Source: Choricystis sp. odSpoLacu1 (Eukaryota > Chlorophyta > Trebouxiophyceae). From it: a DNA stretch of 64,000 nt. How positions within the stretch are numbered: the stretch's first letter is position 1; each line of letters begins with the position of its first letter. The position numbers and the translations under genes were made by a program. The notes below the pieces were generated by a model that did not search any database, was not told where the DNA came from, and worked only from the letters and a program-made list of their open reading frames with translations. The DNA lies in the NCBI GenBank assembly GCA_958009055.1, contig OY253657.1:553051-617050 (forward strand), read 5' to 3'. Of this stretch, positions 42,131 through 51,788 are shown piece by piece.

Positions 42131-42693
42131 TGGGGGAGAGCGTGGTGTGTTTTAGCGTGATTTTATGCCCTGCGTGTTAGTTTTTCGTCAACACTGAAAC
42201 CGTGATCATTAGACGGTGGTTTTCGTGGGAGGGGAGGAAACGACGTTTCCAAAAAACAAGCCACACCTCGTCCTTCTTTTTCTTTCCCCACGCCCGCTCC
42301 CAAACCCGGCCCACTCGTGCCACCGCCCCTGCCTAGGTGAGTGAGTGACTGCAGTCTCATTGTGACCGAGGTCGTGGGCGTGCGTGGTGGGCGGGAGCGT
42401 CACCAACCACCGCCCTGACGCACCGGCATTGCGGGTTGACGCGAGCCGGGGTCGTGCCTCCCCTGTGGTTGGGCCGCGCCAGCTTCCTTCGCCACGTCTA
42501 TTCGACGACTTGCACATCATGTTGCGAATTCAGGGGGGGGGGGAGGTGTGGGGTGGCCGGCTCGATGCGGCCCTTGGCCACCCGCGATCGCACCCCGCGG
42601 GGCGATGCCCCAGCACTCACCCACCCACGCCCCCGTTTTCACGTTGTCCCACAGGTTTCAACCCTCCCCAACTCACACACAAACATCAACACC
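42131..42693. other. Intergenic stretch between CHL1 and the small secreted peptide gene
   Basis: Promoter/leader of the next gene. TGTCCCACAG at 42644-42653 just before the coding exon looks like a splice acceptor, suggesting an intron in the 5' leader; the donor is not obvious. A G9-10 run lies near 42533. No other gene is seen. Confidence 0.5.
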
Positions 42694-42993
42694 ATGCGCA
42701 CCTACCTCCTCCTGGTGGCCCTGCTGCTGGCCGCCGCCACCGTTCCCGCGGCCGCGTGGTGGGAGTGGCGCCCCCCGTTCTGGGTGGAGAACGGCCCAAA
42801 CTCCTGGTGCGGCTGGTTTCCGCGCCCGCCATGCCCGGTGCGTATGGGAGAGTGTGTGTGTGGGAGGTTTGGTGCATGGAAAAGATCATCATTTTTGGGT
42901 GAGGCTCACTTTTTTTTTCCTTTCCACACACAGATGTGCGAGGGCCCGCCCCTGCCCGGCGGCGGCCCCGGCTGCAACTGGTACGGCAAGTGA
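42694..42993 (+). CDS. Small secreted Trp/Pro-rich cysteine peptide (67 aa)
   Basis: Exons 42694-42837 and 42934-42993 join in phase 0. A signal peptide (MRTYLLLVALLLAAATVPAA) is followed by a 46-residue mature part rich in Trp and Pro (WWEWRPPFWVENG, WCGWFPRPPCP) with four cysteines, two of them in exon 2 (MCEGPPLPGGGPGCNWYGK). I do not recognise a family. Size, exon layout and cysteine number parallel the small secreted gene at 34982-35374, but the sequences are not alignable by eye. Confidence 0.68.
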   Translation: MRTYLLLVALLLAAATVPAAAWWEWRPPFWVENGPNSWCGWFPRPPCPVRMGECVCGRFGAWKRSSFLGEAHFFFPFHTQMCEGPPLPGGGPGCNWYGK

Positions 42994-43410
42994 AGAATGA
43001 AGGGGCGTGACGACCGCACATAACGAGACCCCGCTATTTTATTTTACTAAGAGCAGAGGGGCCGCCCCCCGCCGGCGTTGCGTGCGTTTGCATTGTGCGT
43101 GGCTGTACGTGAAACTGGATCACAAAGCCAGGATGGGCCCACCACGTGCTGCCGCGTTGCACCGCGCAATAAAAAGAAGCGCACACAAAGCCCGCGCGGC
43201 GGAGAGGGAGAGGGAGTTAAAAGTGAAGGGTGGAGAAGGCACGCGCGCGCACGCTTCCCCCGCCTGCGAAACACTGTGTTTATTTTTTGCAGGCGCGCGG
43301 GGAGGGGCTGGGCGTTGCTGTGTAAGGACATGTCAGTGCATGATGGGGGGTCCTGCACAAGAGTAGAGGGCGAGGAAGACGGCTGCGCGACCGGCTTGGT
43401 GTGCGTCTCG
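42994..43410. other. Convergent 3' intergenic region
   Basis: Between the secreted peptide gene and the TPR-PRMT-like gene. CAATAAAAAG at about 43168-43177 could serve as an AATAAA-like polyadenylation signal for the plus-strand gene, though no consensus is established for this organism. Confidence 0.45.
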
Positions 43411-45515
43411 TCAGACCTCCTCTTTTTCTCTCTCCCCGGCCTGCCTCACCCGGAAAACGACCTCTCCCAAGGTACGCGTGTTGTTTGCACATTTACACAC
43501 CCTGTCCTGGTGCCATCGGCGCCGCCAGGCCACGCCCCGCCCCCGCATTGCCGCCCGCAAAAACAACGCGGCACGCCACACCACACACACGCACCAACAT
43601 GCCTCCTCACCTTGGCCACCCACACGCCGTCCATGGTGTGCAGGCACACGCCGTAGGATGGCGCTGACCGCGCCTCACACTCTGCGTCGCCGCCCGCCCA
43701 CTCCCCCCCAGGCCACGCGGTCACCCACCCTCCCGCCCCCAGGTCAGCTTCCACCCACGTCAACACCCCGTTGGCGGTGCCGGCGTCAGTGATGGGGATG
43801 GGGAGGGTGGCGTCGGCTTCAAGGAGGCCAGCGACCGCGGAGGAAACGCGGTCAGCGGCAGAAGAGGGGGGGGCCAGCACGCGGGACGCTACGTCGATGT
43901 CGGCGGCAACGAAGGGGGCGGACAGGAAGGTGGGGGCGTCGGGGCTGGGGGGAAGGAAGGATGGGTGTGATCAGGGTTGGGAGTTGGCGAGAGTCAAGCA
44001 GGCCCGCACACTTGATCGTTCTTTAACTGCCGACCTAGCCCCCAACAATCAAAAAAATCACCCGGCCACATCCACTCTCTCCGGCTGCAGCCCCCACCGC
44101 AAGCTGGCCAGAGCACTGACATCCACTCCTGCCGCTTCGCGGGGGGTGGCGTCCACCAGGCGAGCAAGGATGCGGACGCGGGAGGGGAGGACGGTGGCGC
44201 AAGGAGCCGCGACGCCCGCCGCGGCCACCGCGTCCGCGGCGCGCAGCAGGCCGGCGCCCAGGGGGGTGCCATCCAGGGCGTCCAGGGCGATGGTGGTGGC
44301 TGGCGTGGGCAGGTGAGTGGTGTGGGTGGGGGTGGTGGTGGCGGTTTGGCCAGCGCCGCCGTCAGACACCCCGCCCTCCTCCTTCTCTCCACCCACCGCC
44401 AGCGACGACACCCACCCACCCGCCACCCTCACCGCCCCCGCCCACGGAGCACTCTGATTGGCCGCCACCCCGGCCTGCGCCAGGGACCGGGCGAGAGGGA
44501 TGCGTTCGGCGATGGTCACACTCCGCGCGCCAGCCGCGGCAGCCAGCAGGCCCCACGCGCCACCCGCCCCGCTGACGATCAATGCGTCGCTGCCATCACT
44601 GCAAGCTTTTTGTAAAGCGGCTCGCCACGCGGCCACTCGCCCGGTGTCGGCCACCGCGGTCGCGGCCGCGCGGGGCGACGCGACGTCCGCAGCGGCGGCC
44701 ACCAGGGATGCCAGGGTGGCGGACGCGGGGGTGGAGTGTGGGTGGGGGTGAGGCGGTCGGTTGGCAGGTGGGTGGGGCGCCTGTGTGTGTGTGGAGGTGA
44801 GGTCGGTTGGGGGTGCCGCCGGCCCCTTTCCCACCCCCCCTCTCTCCCCTCTCTCTCTCCAGTCGTAGTCTTCCAGCTCCCACTCGGACGCGGCCATGCT
44901 GTTTTGGTACTGCAGCTGCATGCAAGCCCGCGTGGCGGCGCGGGAGGACTGATGAGGGGGGGGGGGGAAAGGTGACACGGGGTCGCGCGTGTCTGCCTGC
45001 CCTGCCCTCCGCACCACCTCGTTTCATGCCCTCCCTCCCCTCCCCACCTTCAAATGGGCATACATCATCGCGCGAGCCCGCACCCCCGCCGCCGCCACCG
45101 CCACGCGTGCGCGTTCGTCGGCGGCCGCGCGCGCGGCGACCGCCGCGCGCGCGGTGGCGGCACACCCAGGCGCTGTCGCCGCCGCCGCTTCCCAGGCAGA
45201 CGCTGCCGCGACCACATCGTGCAGCGCAGCCTCTGATTCAGCCAGGCGGGCGTGAGCTTTGGAGAAGGCAGGGTCGGCGGCCACGGCTGTTTGTGCAAGC
45301 GCGCGCGCGGAAGGAGCGTCGCCCAGCCTCAGCGCGGCGGCGGCCGCGTTGGCGGCGGGGCGGGAGTCGGTGGGGGAGGCAACCGCCATAGATTGGCGAT
45401 AAAAGGCCAGGGCGGCCGCATAGTCTCGAGCCTTGAAGGCGGCGTTGCCGGCGCACCGCGCCGCGTCGGCAGCGGCCGCGTCGGTTGGTGGGGAGGGGGC
45501 GGTGGTGGTGGTCAT
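43411..45515 (-). CDS. TPR-containing PRMT-like methyltransferase (PRMT9/7-like), degenerate SAM motif
   Basis: Exons 45048-45515, 44062-44948, 43611-43944 and probably 43411-43506, phase-consistent, about 594 aa; an in-frame 68-70-nt stretch ending at about 44770 could be a further intron. Residues 10-110 are TPR-like (AAFKARDYAAALAFYRQSMA, SKAHARLAESEAALHDVVAA). A Rossmann-like segment follows: DALIVSGAGGAWGLLAAAAG and ARSVTIAERIPLARSLAQAG, where active PRMTs have D-x-G-x-G-x-G. The C-terminal barrel has ANGVLTWVEADLGAGG and SYGVCLHTMDGVWVAK, resembling the PRMT dimerisation/substrate barrel. TPR followed by PRMT folds is the PRMT9 layout. Activity is doubtful. Confidence 0.52.
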
Positions 45516-45636
45516 CGAGGGAAAAACAATGACGTGGGGATTCAGAGAGAGATGTCTGGATGCGTTGTGTGGCGTGCTCAACCGGGAAGAAATAAAGCAA
45601 GTGCGGGTGTGAGCGTCAGTTTTTTTTTCCCCAAAA

Positions 45637-46501
45637 TCAGTCCGACAAAACTATGACCGCCCCGTCATCCTCCTCCCCATCCTCCACCACGATGACACCA
45701 TCTCCAGCACCACACCACACCTCATCCGCCGCGCGCCGCGCCGCCGCCGCGGCCGCCGCCTCCCGCGGCGACAGCCTCGCCCGGTCGCGGCTCCCCCCGC
45801 CCACCGTGCGAGGGCCTGCCGGCATGATGGACCCCCTCGCCGCCCTGCGTTCGGCAGCAGCTGCCGCTGCCGCCCGCACCAGGGCGGGCACGGGGGCGCC
45901 CGCCCCGTCGGAGGCGCGCGGGCGCCACCCGCCGACCCGGCCGGCAGAGGGGGCGTCGAACCCTGCCCCTGTCCCCCTTAACCCGCGAGCGCGGTGGGCG
46001 TCACACTCTCGGCTCAACTCATCCAGCAGGGTGTAGAAGGCCGCGTCGTGACGGCAGATGACGCAGTGCGTGAGTTCGTGCAGCATCGTTTGCACCAGGT
46101 CGTCGAATGGCAGGAAACCCGCCCCGCTGGCCCTGCGCCCCCGAGACCCTGGAGGAGGGCGCAGGCGGATGCGGATGCACAGGGCGCGACCGCCGCCGCC
46201 GCCCGCGTTTTGGCCCTGTGGGGTGGTGTGTGTGTGTGTGTGGGTTGCAAGGGGGGCACACAGTCGAGCGGACAGCCCACCCTCTTCCCAACACCCTCTC
46301 TCACACCAACAGGTTGGGGCTGCGCGGCAGGAACTCCACCAGCTGGCCCACCACCCAGCCGCGCGCCCGCTGCACGGGTTCGACTGTCCACGCGACAGCG
46401 TGGAGCAGGTCGAGGGCTGCGGCCGTGTCGGGGTGGCCAGAGAGCGCCGTGACGCGGGGGATGAGGGTGGCGCGCCGGCCCAGGGGGGGTGGGTCGAACA
46501 T
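45637..46501 (-). CDS. WSS1: WLM-domain metalloprotease (Wss1-like)
   Basis: Exons 46307-46501 and 45637-46215 join in phase 0 to give 257 aa. The WLM domain spans MFDPPPLGRRATLI, VVGQLVEFLPRSPNLLV, GRALCIRIRLRPPP and FLPFDDLVQTMLHELTHCVI, with the zinc motif HELTHCVICRH (HExxHxxxxxH) and DAAFYTLLDELSRECD. Wss1/SPRTN-type proteases cut DNA-protein crosslinks in a SUMO- and Cdc48-linked pathway. The last 20 residues hold two hydrophobic-acidic stretches (VIVVEDGEEDD and VIVLSD) that fit SUMO-interacting motifs. The UBL domain of some plant relatives is absent. Confidence 0.88.
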
Positions 46502-46681
46502 GGGCCCTCCTATGTTTCCTGCGTGTGGGCGGAGCGCGCGGGGGGCGTGGCCCCCACCGCGTGCGAAAAGAAAGGAGAAAAAGCAATGGGCGAGACGGCT
46601 GCACACCCGACTTGCTTTTCTCTTTGCTGCAAGCAAAAACACTCGCTTTTTGTCCACCCCTTTTACACACAACACCTCTAA

Positions 46682-47448
46682 ATGGCCTCCACCGCTGCCG
46701 CCGCCGGCGTGCCGGGCAAGCCTGGCGTTGTCATGGGGCCGTCGCGTGCGCGCGACCCGCAGTCCGGTACGTGTTGTGTGGAAAAGGGGGGTTGGTCGGG
46801 ACAAGTTCGAGCCCCGAATTCGCCCCCCTTCGCCCACGCAGGGACCGTCTGAGCTTGTGATTGCATCGGCTGGGAGAGGAGGCGGCCGGCCGACGCGTGG
46901 CGCACGCGCGTCAGTGGCGCGTGCCACCTCGCATGCGTCCACTCACCCCCTCGACCCGCCATCCTTCCGTTCACCTTTTCCCACCAGCCCTTACCTGCAT
47001 CTCCCTCATGTGGGCCTTCCTGCTGCCTCCCGTGGGTGTGGCCCTGCGTGGCGCCCCTCTGCCCATCGTGATGATCAACCTTTTGTTCACTTTGCTGGGA
47101 TGGCTGCCGGGGTGCATCCACGCAATTATCACCATTGCCATGATGGGGTCGGCGGAACAGGCTGCCGCGGCCCAGATGCAGTCGCAGCAACAGTACATCG
47201 CGGGCTACCAAGCTGCGAATGGGGGGGCCGCGCCGCCCCCCACCTCGCTGCCTCCTGTTGCTCCCGTGACCTACAGTTACGTCCCCGCCGGCCTGGCGGC
47301 CCCTGTGCCCGTGCCGCCGGCGGTGGTGCAGCAGGTGGCGACCGCTGCGGAACTTGCCAAGCCGGACGCGGCGGCACCCGCCGCGCCGGCGGCCGCCAAC
47401 ACGACCGCGCCGGCGGCGGGGGGCAAGGCGACCTACCCCAAGGTGTGA
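46682..47448 (+). CDS. PMP3/RCI2 (UPF0057) membrane protein with long C-terminal tail
   Basis: Exons 46682-46766 and 46988-47448 give 181 aa. The core, two hydrophobic helices (CISLMWAFLLPPVGVALRG and VMINLLFTLLGWLPGCIHAI), matches the PMP3/RCI2 stress-induced proteolipids of the plasma membrane, normally 50-60 aa. Here a 30-residue N-terminal extension and a roughly 95-residue Gln/Pro/Ala-rich tail (MQSQQQYIAGYQAANGG onward) are added. Tailed UPF0057 proteins exist in fungi and algae, where the tail is cytosolic. Core members influence membrane potential and salt tolerance; the role of this tail is unknown. Confidence 0.85.
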
Positions 47449-47771
47449 TTGTGGACGTGTGCATATTAAAGAGTGAGCATGAGTGAGAGTTATTGGGGGT
47501 GGGGCGACAACAGGCAACGAGAGAAGCGAAAGGGCTTTCTTTTTTGCCGTGTTGGTTTTCAACCAAACCCTCTTTGGAAACCGTGATCTGCATGATTGCG
47601 TGCACACCGCAACCAGTGCTGGCGGTGTGTGGACCATGTGGTGTGGGGCAGACGGCTCGGCACGTGCCTGGGGCGAAATATCATTGGGGAGAAAAAATCG
47701 ACACAACGCCAACACATTATTTCCCCAATCCCCACGCGCCCCCCCCGCCGCGCGCGCGCGCCTCCTCCACG
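47449..47771. other. Intergenic stretch between PMP3-like and MFS genes
   Basis: 3' flank of the PMP3-like gene and promoter of the MFS gene, same strand. AT-richer at 47449-47600; no gene recognised. Confidence 0.6.
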
Positions 47772-49521
47772 ATGCCGCACCCCATTGGGTCCACGGCTTT
47801 CGTGGGAGGCACGTCCTTGCCGGACGCCAGCCCCGACCGCGGCAGGCGAGCGGTGCCGTCGGCTCACAGCACGCCGCTGCCGCCGCCCTTGCAACGCACG
47901 CCTTCTCTAACCTCCGCCCAGGCCGCCCTCATCACGCTGTGCCAGTTCACGGAGGCCATCCACACCACTCTGCCCTACACACTGGCCGTGTATTTGGTGC
48001 GTGACTTGCTGAGTGGAGCGTCTGAAAGCGCGGTCGGCGCGGCCACCGGACTTTTAGCTGCGGCTTGGTGCGCCTCGCAATTTTTGACGTCAGTCGCGTG
48101 GGGCCGCGCCGCCGACGCCATCGGGCGCAAACCTCTCATCCTGATCTCGGCGGCGGCATCGGGCGTGTCCGTGCTGTTCTTTGCGACTGCACCTAGTGTG
48201 GGCGCCGCCGCCGCCGCGCGCGTCGCGGGCGGCGCGCTCAACTCGACGTTTGTCTCTCTCAAGTGCATGCTGGGCGAGTCCGCCCCCTCGGGACCCGCCC
48301 AAGCGCGCGGCATGTCGTTGCTGGCGCTGGGGTGGGGGCTGGGCACGCTGGTTGGGCCGGCGACGGGGGGGTTGAGCCACCCGTGTGCGTCAGCGGGCGT
48401 GGCAGCGCTTCTCCCTGCCTCTGTCTGCACTCCCTCCACCGGCCTGTTGGTGAGGTCTCCCTTTCTGTTGCCTGCGCTGGTGGCAGTGTCTGTGTCGGCC
48501 CTCACGTTTGTGCTGGCGGCGTTGTTTTTAATCGAAACGCTGCCCGCGTCTGCGCGGCGCGCGCGCAGCGCGCGGCGGGCGCGCCCTCAAATCCAAAACC
48601 AGCTACGGATGGGACGCAGACGCTGGAAGCGCGCGGCCGGCGTCCGCGGGCGACGTTGAGCTGGCGGTGGTGGCGGAGAGTGCGCCGTTGCTGGCGGGGC
48701 GGGGGCAGCAAGCGGCGCTGCCATCACCGTTTGGGGCGACCAAGGCGCGAGTGGGCGGGCACCCCGCCCCACCCTCCTCCACCCCACCCCCCTGGCACAC
48801 CCACCGCCCCGCCCTGTGGGCCCTGGCAGGCTACGGCTCCACCGCGTTCCTGTTCAACCTGGTGAACGAGCTGCTGCCGCTGTGGGCGTCCGCGCCACCC
48901 GCGGTCGGTGGCCTCGGCCTCTCTCCCGCTGCCCTTGCCGCGCCGCTGGCCGTCGGGGGCGCTGCCCTCATCGCCTGGTCTCAACTCGGCTACATGCACC
49001 TCCAAAAAGCAGTGGGCACCCGCCGCACCGCCAAGCTGGGGCTGGGTGGGGCGGCGCCGTTGGCGGCGCTGCTGCCGCTGCCGTCGGCGCTGCCACGTGC
49101 GGTCGCGGTGCCGACGCTCGCGCTCCTCCTGGCCGCCCGCTCCATTGTGGCCAACAACGCGTTCACCTCGTCCATGATCCTGGTGAACACGAATGCGCCG
49201 CCCGGGAGGCTGGGGCCGGTGAATAGGGCGGGCCAAACCCTCGCGTCGGCCGCGCGCGCGGTGGGGCCCGCGCTGGGAGGCGTGCTGTGGGCAGGGGCCG
49301 CGATCACGCCGCTCGTGGGCCAGTGGCTCCCCTTTGCCCTGGTGTCGGTGTGCTGCATCGCCGCCACTCGCGTGTTCGACCACGTGTCCCCACCCCCGGG
49401 CGAAGGAGGGGAGGTGGTGGTGGCGGCAGCGGCAGCGTGCGACGACGCCGCGCCGCTCGCGCCGCTGCCGCCCGAACGGCTTGCTCCTCTGTGTCCACCC
49501 CGTGTTCTTGTGTTGTTTTAG
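47772..49521 (+). CDS. Major facilitator superfamily transporter (DHA1/ZIF1-like), frame break
   Basis: Twelve-helix MFS protein of about 582 aa. The first half starts with a cytosolic N-terminus and then AALITLCQFTEAIHTTLPYT; the loop 2-3 motif A is WGRAADAIGRKP, and ALGWGLGTLVGPATGGLSHP is the motif-C-like helix 5. The second half (WALAGYGSTAFLFNLVNELL, VGPALGGVLWAGAAITPLVG) continues in another frame; the offset is one base in the GC-rich cytoplasmic loop around 48555-48600. This motif set resembles the plant zinc-induced facilitator group of small-molecule/H+ antiporters. Substrate is not predictable. No second gene start is plausible for the C-half. Confidence 0.82.
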
Positions 49522-49594
49522 TCTAGTTCTCTTCTTGTTTGGTAAAAAAAGAAACCACAGTGCAGCTGCGCAAAAAATCAATGAAACCTCTCTC

Positions 49595-50655
49595 TCACGC
49601 TCCCGCCACCACCTCGTCACCCACCGGCCTGCACACGATCGTGCGCGTCGGGGGCTCCACTCTCCTAAACGCGGCATGCCCGCACAACGCGGGCACCGCC
49701 ACCGTCACCACGTACGTGCAGGTGGCTGGTTCGCGCGCGGACAACAAGACCGGGGCGCCCGGGACGCCTGTCGCGGCGGGCGCGCCGGGGGCCGCGTCGC
49801 CGGGGGGGGCGCCCCCGCCATCCGGGCACTCAAACCGCACCTCCGCCGCCCGCTTGCCCCGCGTCAGGTCGCAGGGGGCGCCATCAGCATAGGTGGAGGA
49901 CACGTAGACAGACTGTCCGAGCGGGGAGGACGGGTCGGTGTCGGTGGTGTCGGTGACGGGGGTGGACGACGGGCCGTCGGCGACACCCAACACAAACTCG
50001 TCCGTGATGTCGCCACCCACGCCCCCTGCTCCTGCTGTCGACGTGGACGTCGCCACACCCCCTCCCTCCACGTGGTACTGGCGCACGTGCTTGCCGTAGC
50101 AAAACTCGTACGTCCACCAGTCTTCGTGGCGCACCTGGCACGTGGAGGTGAGGGCGGCAGCCACGATGGCTGACGGAGGGCGGGCGTCGGTGGAGGAAGC
50201 GTCGCTGGCGTCGCCACCCTCATCCGCGCCTGCGCCCAGGGGCACGGCGCACTGGAACGCGCGCCCCGTGCGGTCGGTCAGCGTGAGCGTGCGCGCGTCG
50301 GGAGGGGCGGGGGTGGTCGACGCCCCACTGCGGTCGATCTCCACCACGTAGCGTGGTTCGGTGAGCTCGTCGGAGAAGACGGGCGATTTGTCTGGGGGTG
50401 GGAGGGTGGGGGGCGGGGGGTGAGAGGGCATCGCTCGCGATCCCCATCAACACCCCCCACGCCACCCCGCCGCGCGCCTCCCACAGCACTCTCCTCTCCC
50501 TCCCTCACGCTCTGCGCACAAACACACAACTCACCCAGCACCACGTCCCCACTGGGCAGCAGCACTGCGGGCAGGCTGGCCACCGGCGCGGCCGACGCGA
50601 GCCGGACGAGCGCGAGCGCGGTCAGCGCTGCCGCGGCGAGGCGGGGGTTGGGCAT
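49595..50655 (-). CDS. OS9: OS-9-like ER lectin (MRH domain)
   Basis: Exons 50535-50655 and 49595-50391 give 305 aa. A signal peptide (MPNPRLAAAALTALALVRLA) precedes the mannose-6-phosphate-receptor-homology domain: the hallmark WWTYEFCYGKHVRQYHVEG, then GQSVYVSSTYADGAPCDLTR, RAAEVRFECPDG and EPATCTYVVTVAVPALC. The paired tryptophans and conserved Cys match OS-9/Yos9, which recognises trimmed N-glycans and passes misfolded glycoproteins to the Hrd1 ERAD ligase. No C-terminal HDEL is present, so retention would depend on partners such as SEL1. Runs of Gly/Thr/Ser interrupt the MRH domain. Confidence 0.9.
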
Positions 50656-50799
50656 GGTGGGAGCGTGTGTTTGATGCGAATCAGCAGACGCGCGGCGGCA
50701 CACGCCTGGCGCGCGCAGATACTCGCAAAAAAAGCGATGGAGTTCGGAGAGGCGCCAGTGCACCGCCCCCACACTCTCTCGCTGAGAACTCTCGACGCA

Positions 50800-51628
50800 A
50801 TGCGTGTGCTGTCACCCCCCTCCAGCCGCCCCGGTGCCGCCGCCGCCCGCTCCGCCCCCTTGCCGCCGTCGACACGCACACCCGCACCGTCGACAGCCCC
50901 CACCCCCCGCAGAGGCCCCCCACCCGCCGCCGCCACCCCGCCCCAACGTGGCCGCCGCGCGGTGCCGCCGCCCCCCCGCCGCCCGCACCCCCTGCGCGCC
51001 GCCGACTCGGACGACCCGTCCGACGATGACGACCCAGCCGCCGAGCTGACGCCGGACGAGCTGGCCATGGCGCTGGCTGACTTGCCGCCGCCGGTGGTGG
51101 AGACTGGCGCGGACGAGGGTGCAAACGACGCCGCCGACGACGACGACGACGGCGCGGGGTGGGACCTGCCGTCACCCGCGTTCGACGGCGCGAGGCCGGT
51201 GGGGGGTGACACCAACGCCAACGATGCCGAGGACGCGTCTGGCGCGCGCGCGCTGGCGGTGGCCCTCGCCGCGGCAGCCTCCGGCGTCAAAGCCGCCGAC
51301 ATTGCGGTCCTCCACGTCGCCCCCCTCGTCTACTGGACGTCCTACATGGTGCTGGCGACGGTGACGTCCAGGCCCCAGCTGTCGGCTGTGCTGGCGAGGT
51401 GTGCAGCCGCAGCTGCGGCGGCGGGGCGGGACCTGGACGGCGCGCGCAACCCCGGGCGCTCTGCCTGGGAAGTCCTGGACTTTGGAGACGTCGTCCTGCA
51501 CGTGTTCACGCCCGACCAGCGCGAGTTTTACGATCTGGAAGGCTTTTACGGGGGGGCGGAGGAGGTGCCGTTGCCCGCGAAGGCGGGGGGGGGGGGGTGT
51601 CGAGTGGGCGACGGAGAGAGCGTCGTGA
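50800..51628 (+). CDS. RSFS: Plastid ribosomal silencing factor RsfS (iojap), frame break near the end
   Basis: The transit-peptide-like Arg/Pro-rich start is followed by an acidic linker (DSDDPSDDDDPAAELTPDEL) and the RsfS domain: GVKAADIAVLHVAPLVYWTS, YMVLATVTSRPQLSAVLARC, SAWEVLDFGDVVLHVFTPDQ and REFYDLEGFYGGAEEVPLP. RsfS binds uL14 and blocks subunit joining; maize iojap is needed for plastid ribosomes. In the literal frame no stop occurs until 52653, deep in the antisense RING gene. Removing one base at the G13 run 51585-51597 gives a stop at 51626-51628 (tail VEWATERAS), about 275 aa, which I take as the natural end. Confidence 0.85.
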
Positions 51629-51788
51629 GTTTGATTTGCTTTGTTTCATTTTTTTGCTTTGGTATGGGGCGCCACATGCTTGTGTGCGAGCGCGGTGGTG
51701 TTGCTACACTCGGGGTACATTCAAAACAAAAAGAGACGAAAAAAAACAAGGCGCACCAAGGCGCACACAGGCGGGGACACACACACCA

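Noticed and set aside
43160..43200. tRNA or other structured RNA in the gap after the secreted peptide gene
   Set aside because: No paired D/anticodon/T-arm pattern or internal A/B boxes could be found; only an AATAAA-like string is present.
46767..46987. tRNA-like T-loop string in the PMP3-like intron
   Set aside because: AAGTTCGAGCC resembles a T-loop but the flanks do not pair into a T-stem or acceptor stem.
48660..49521. Separate gene for the C-terminal half of the MFS transporter
   Set aside because: Its sequence is helices 7-12 of the same MFS fold with no promoter gap, and the preceding loop continues in frame upstream; one gene with a frame break is simpler.
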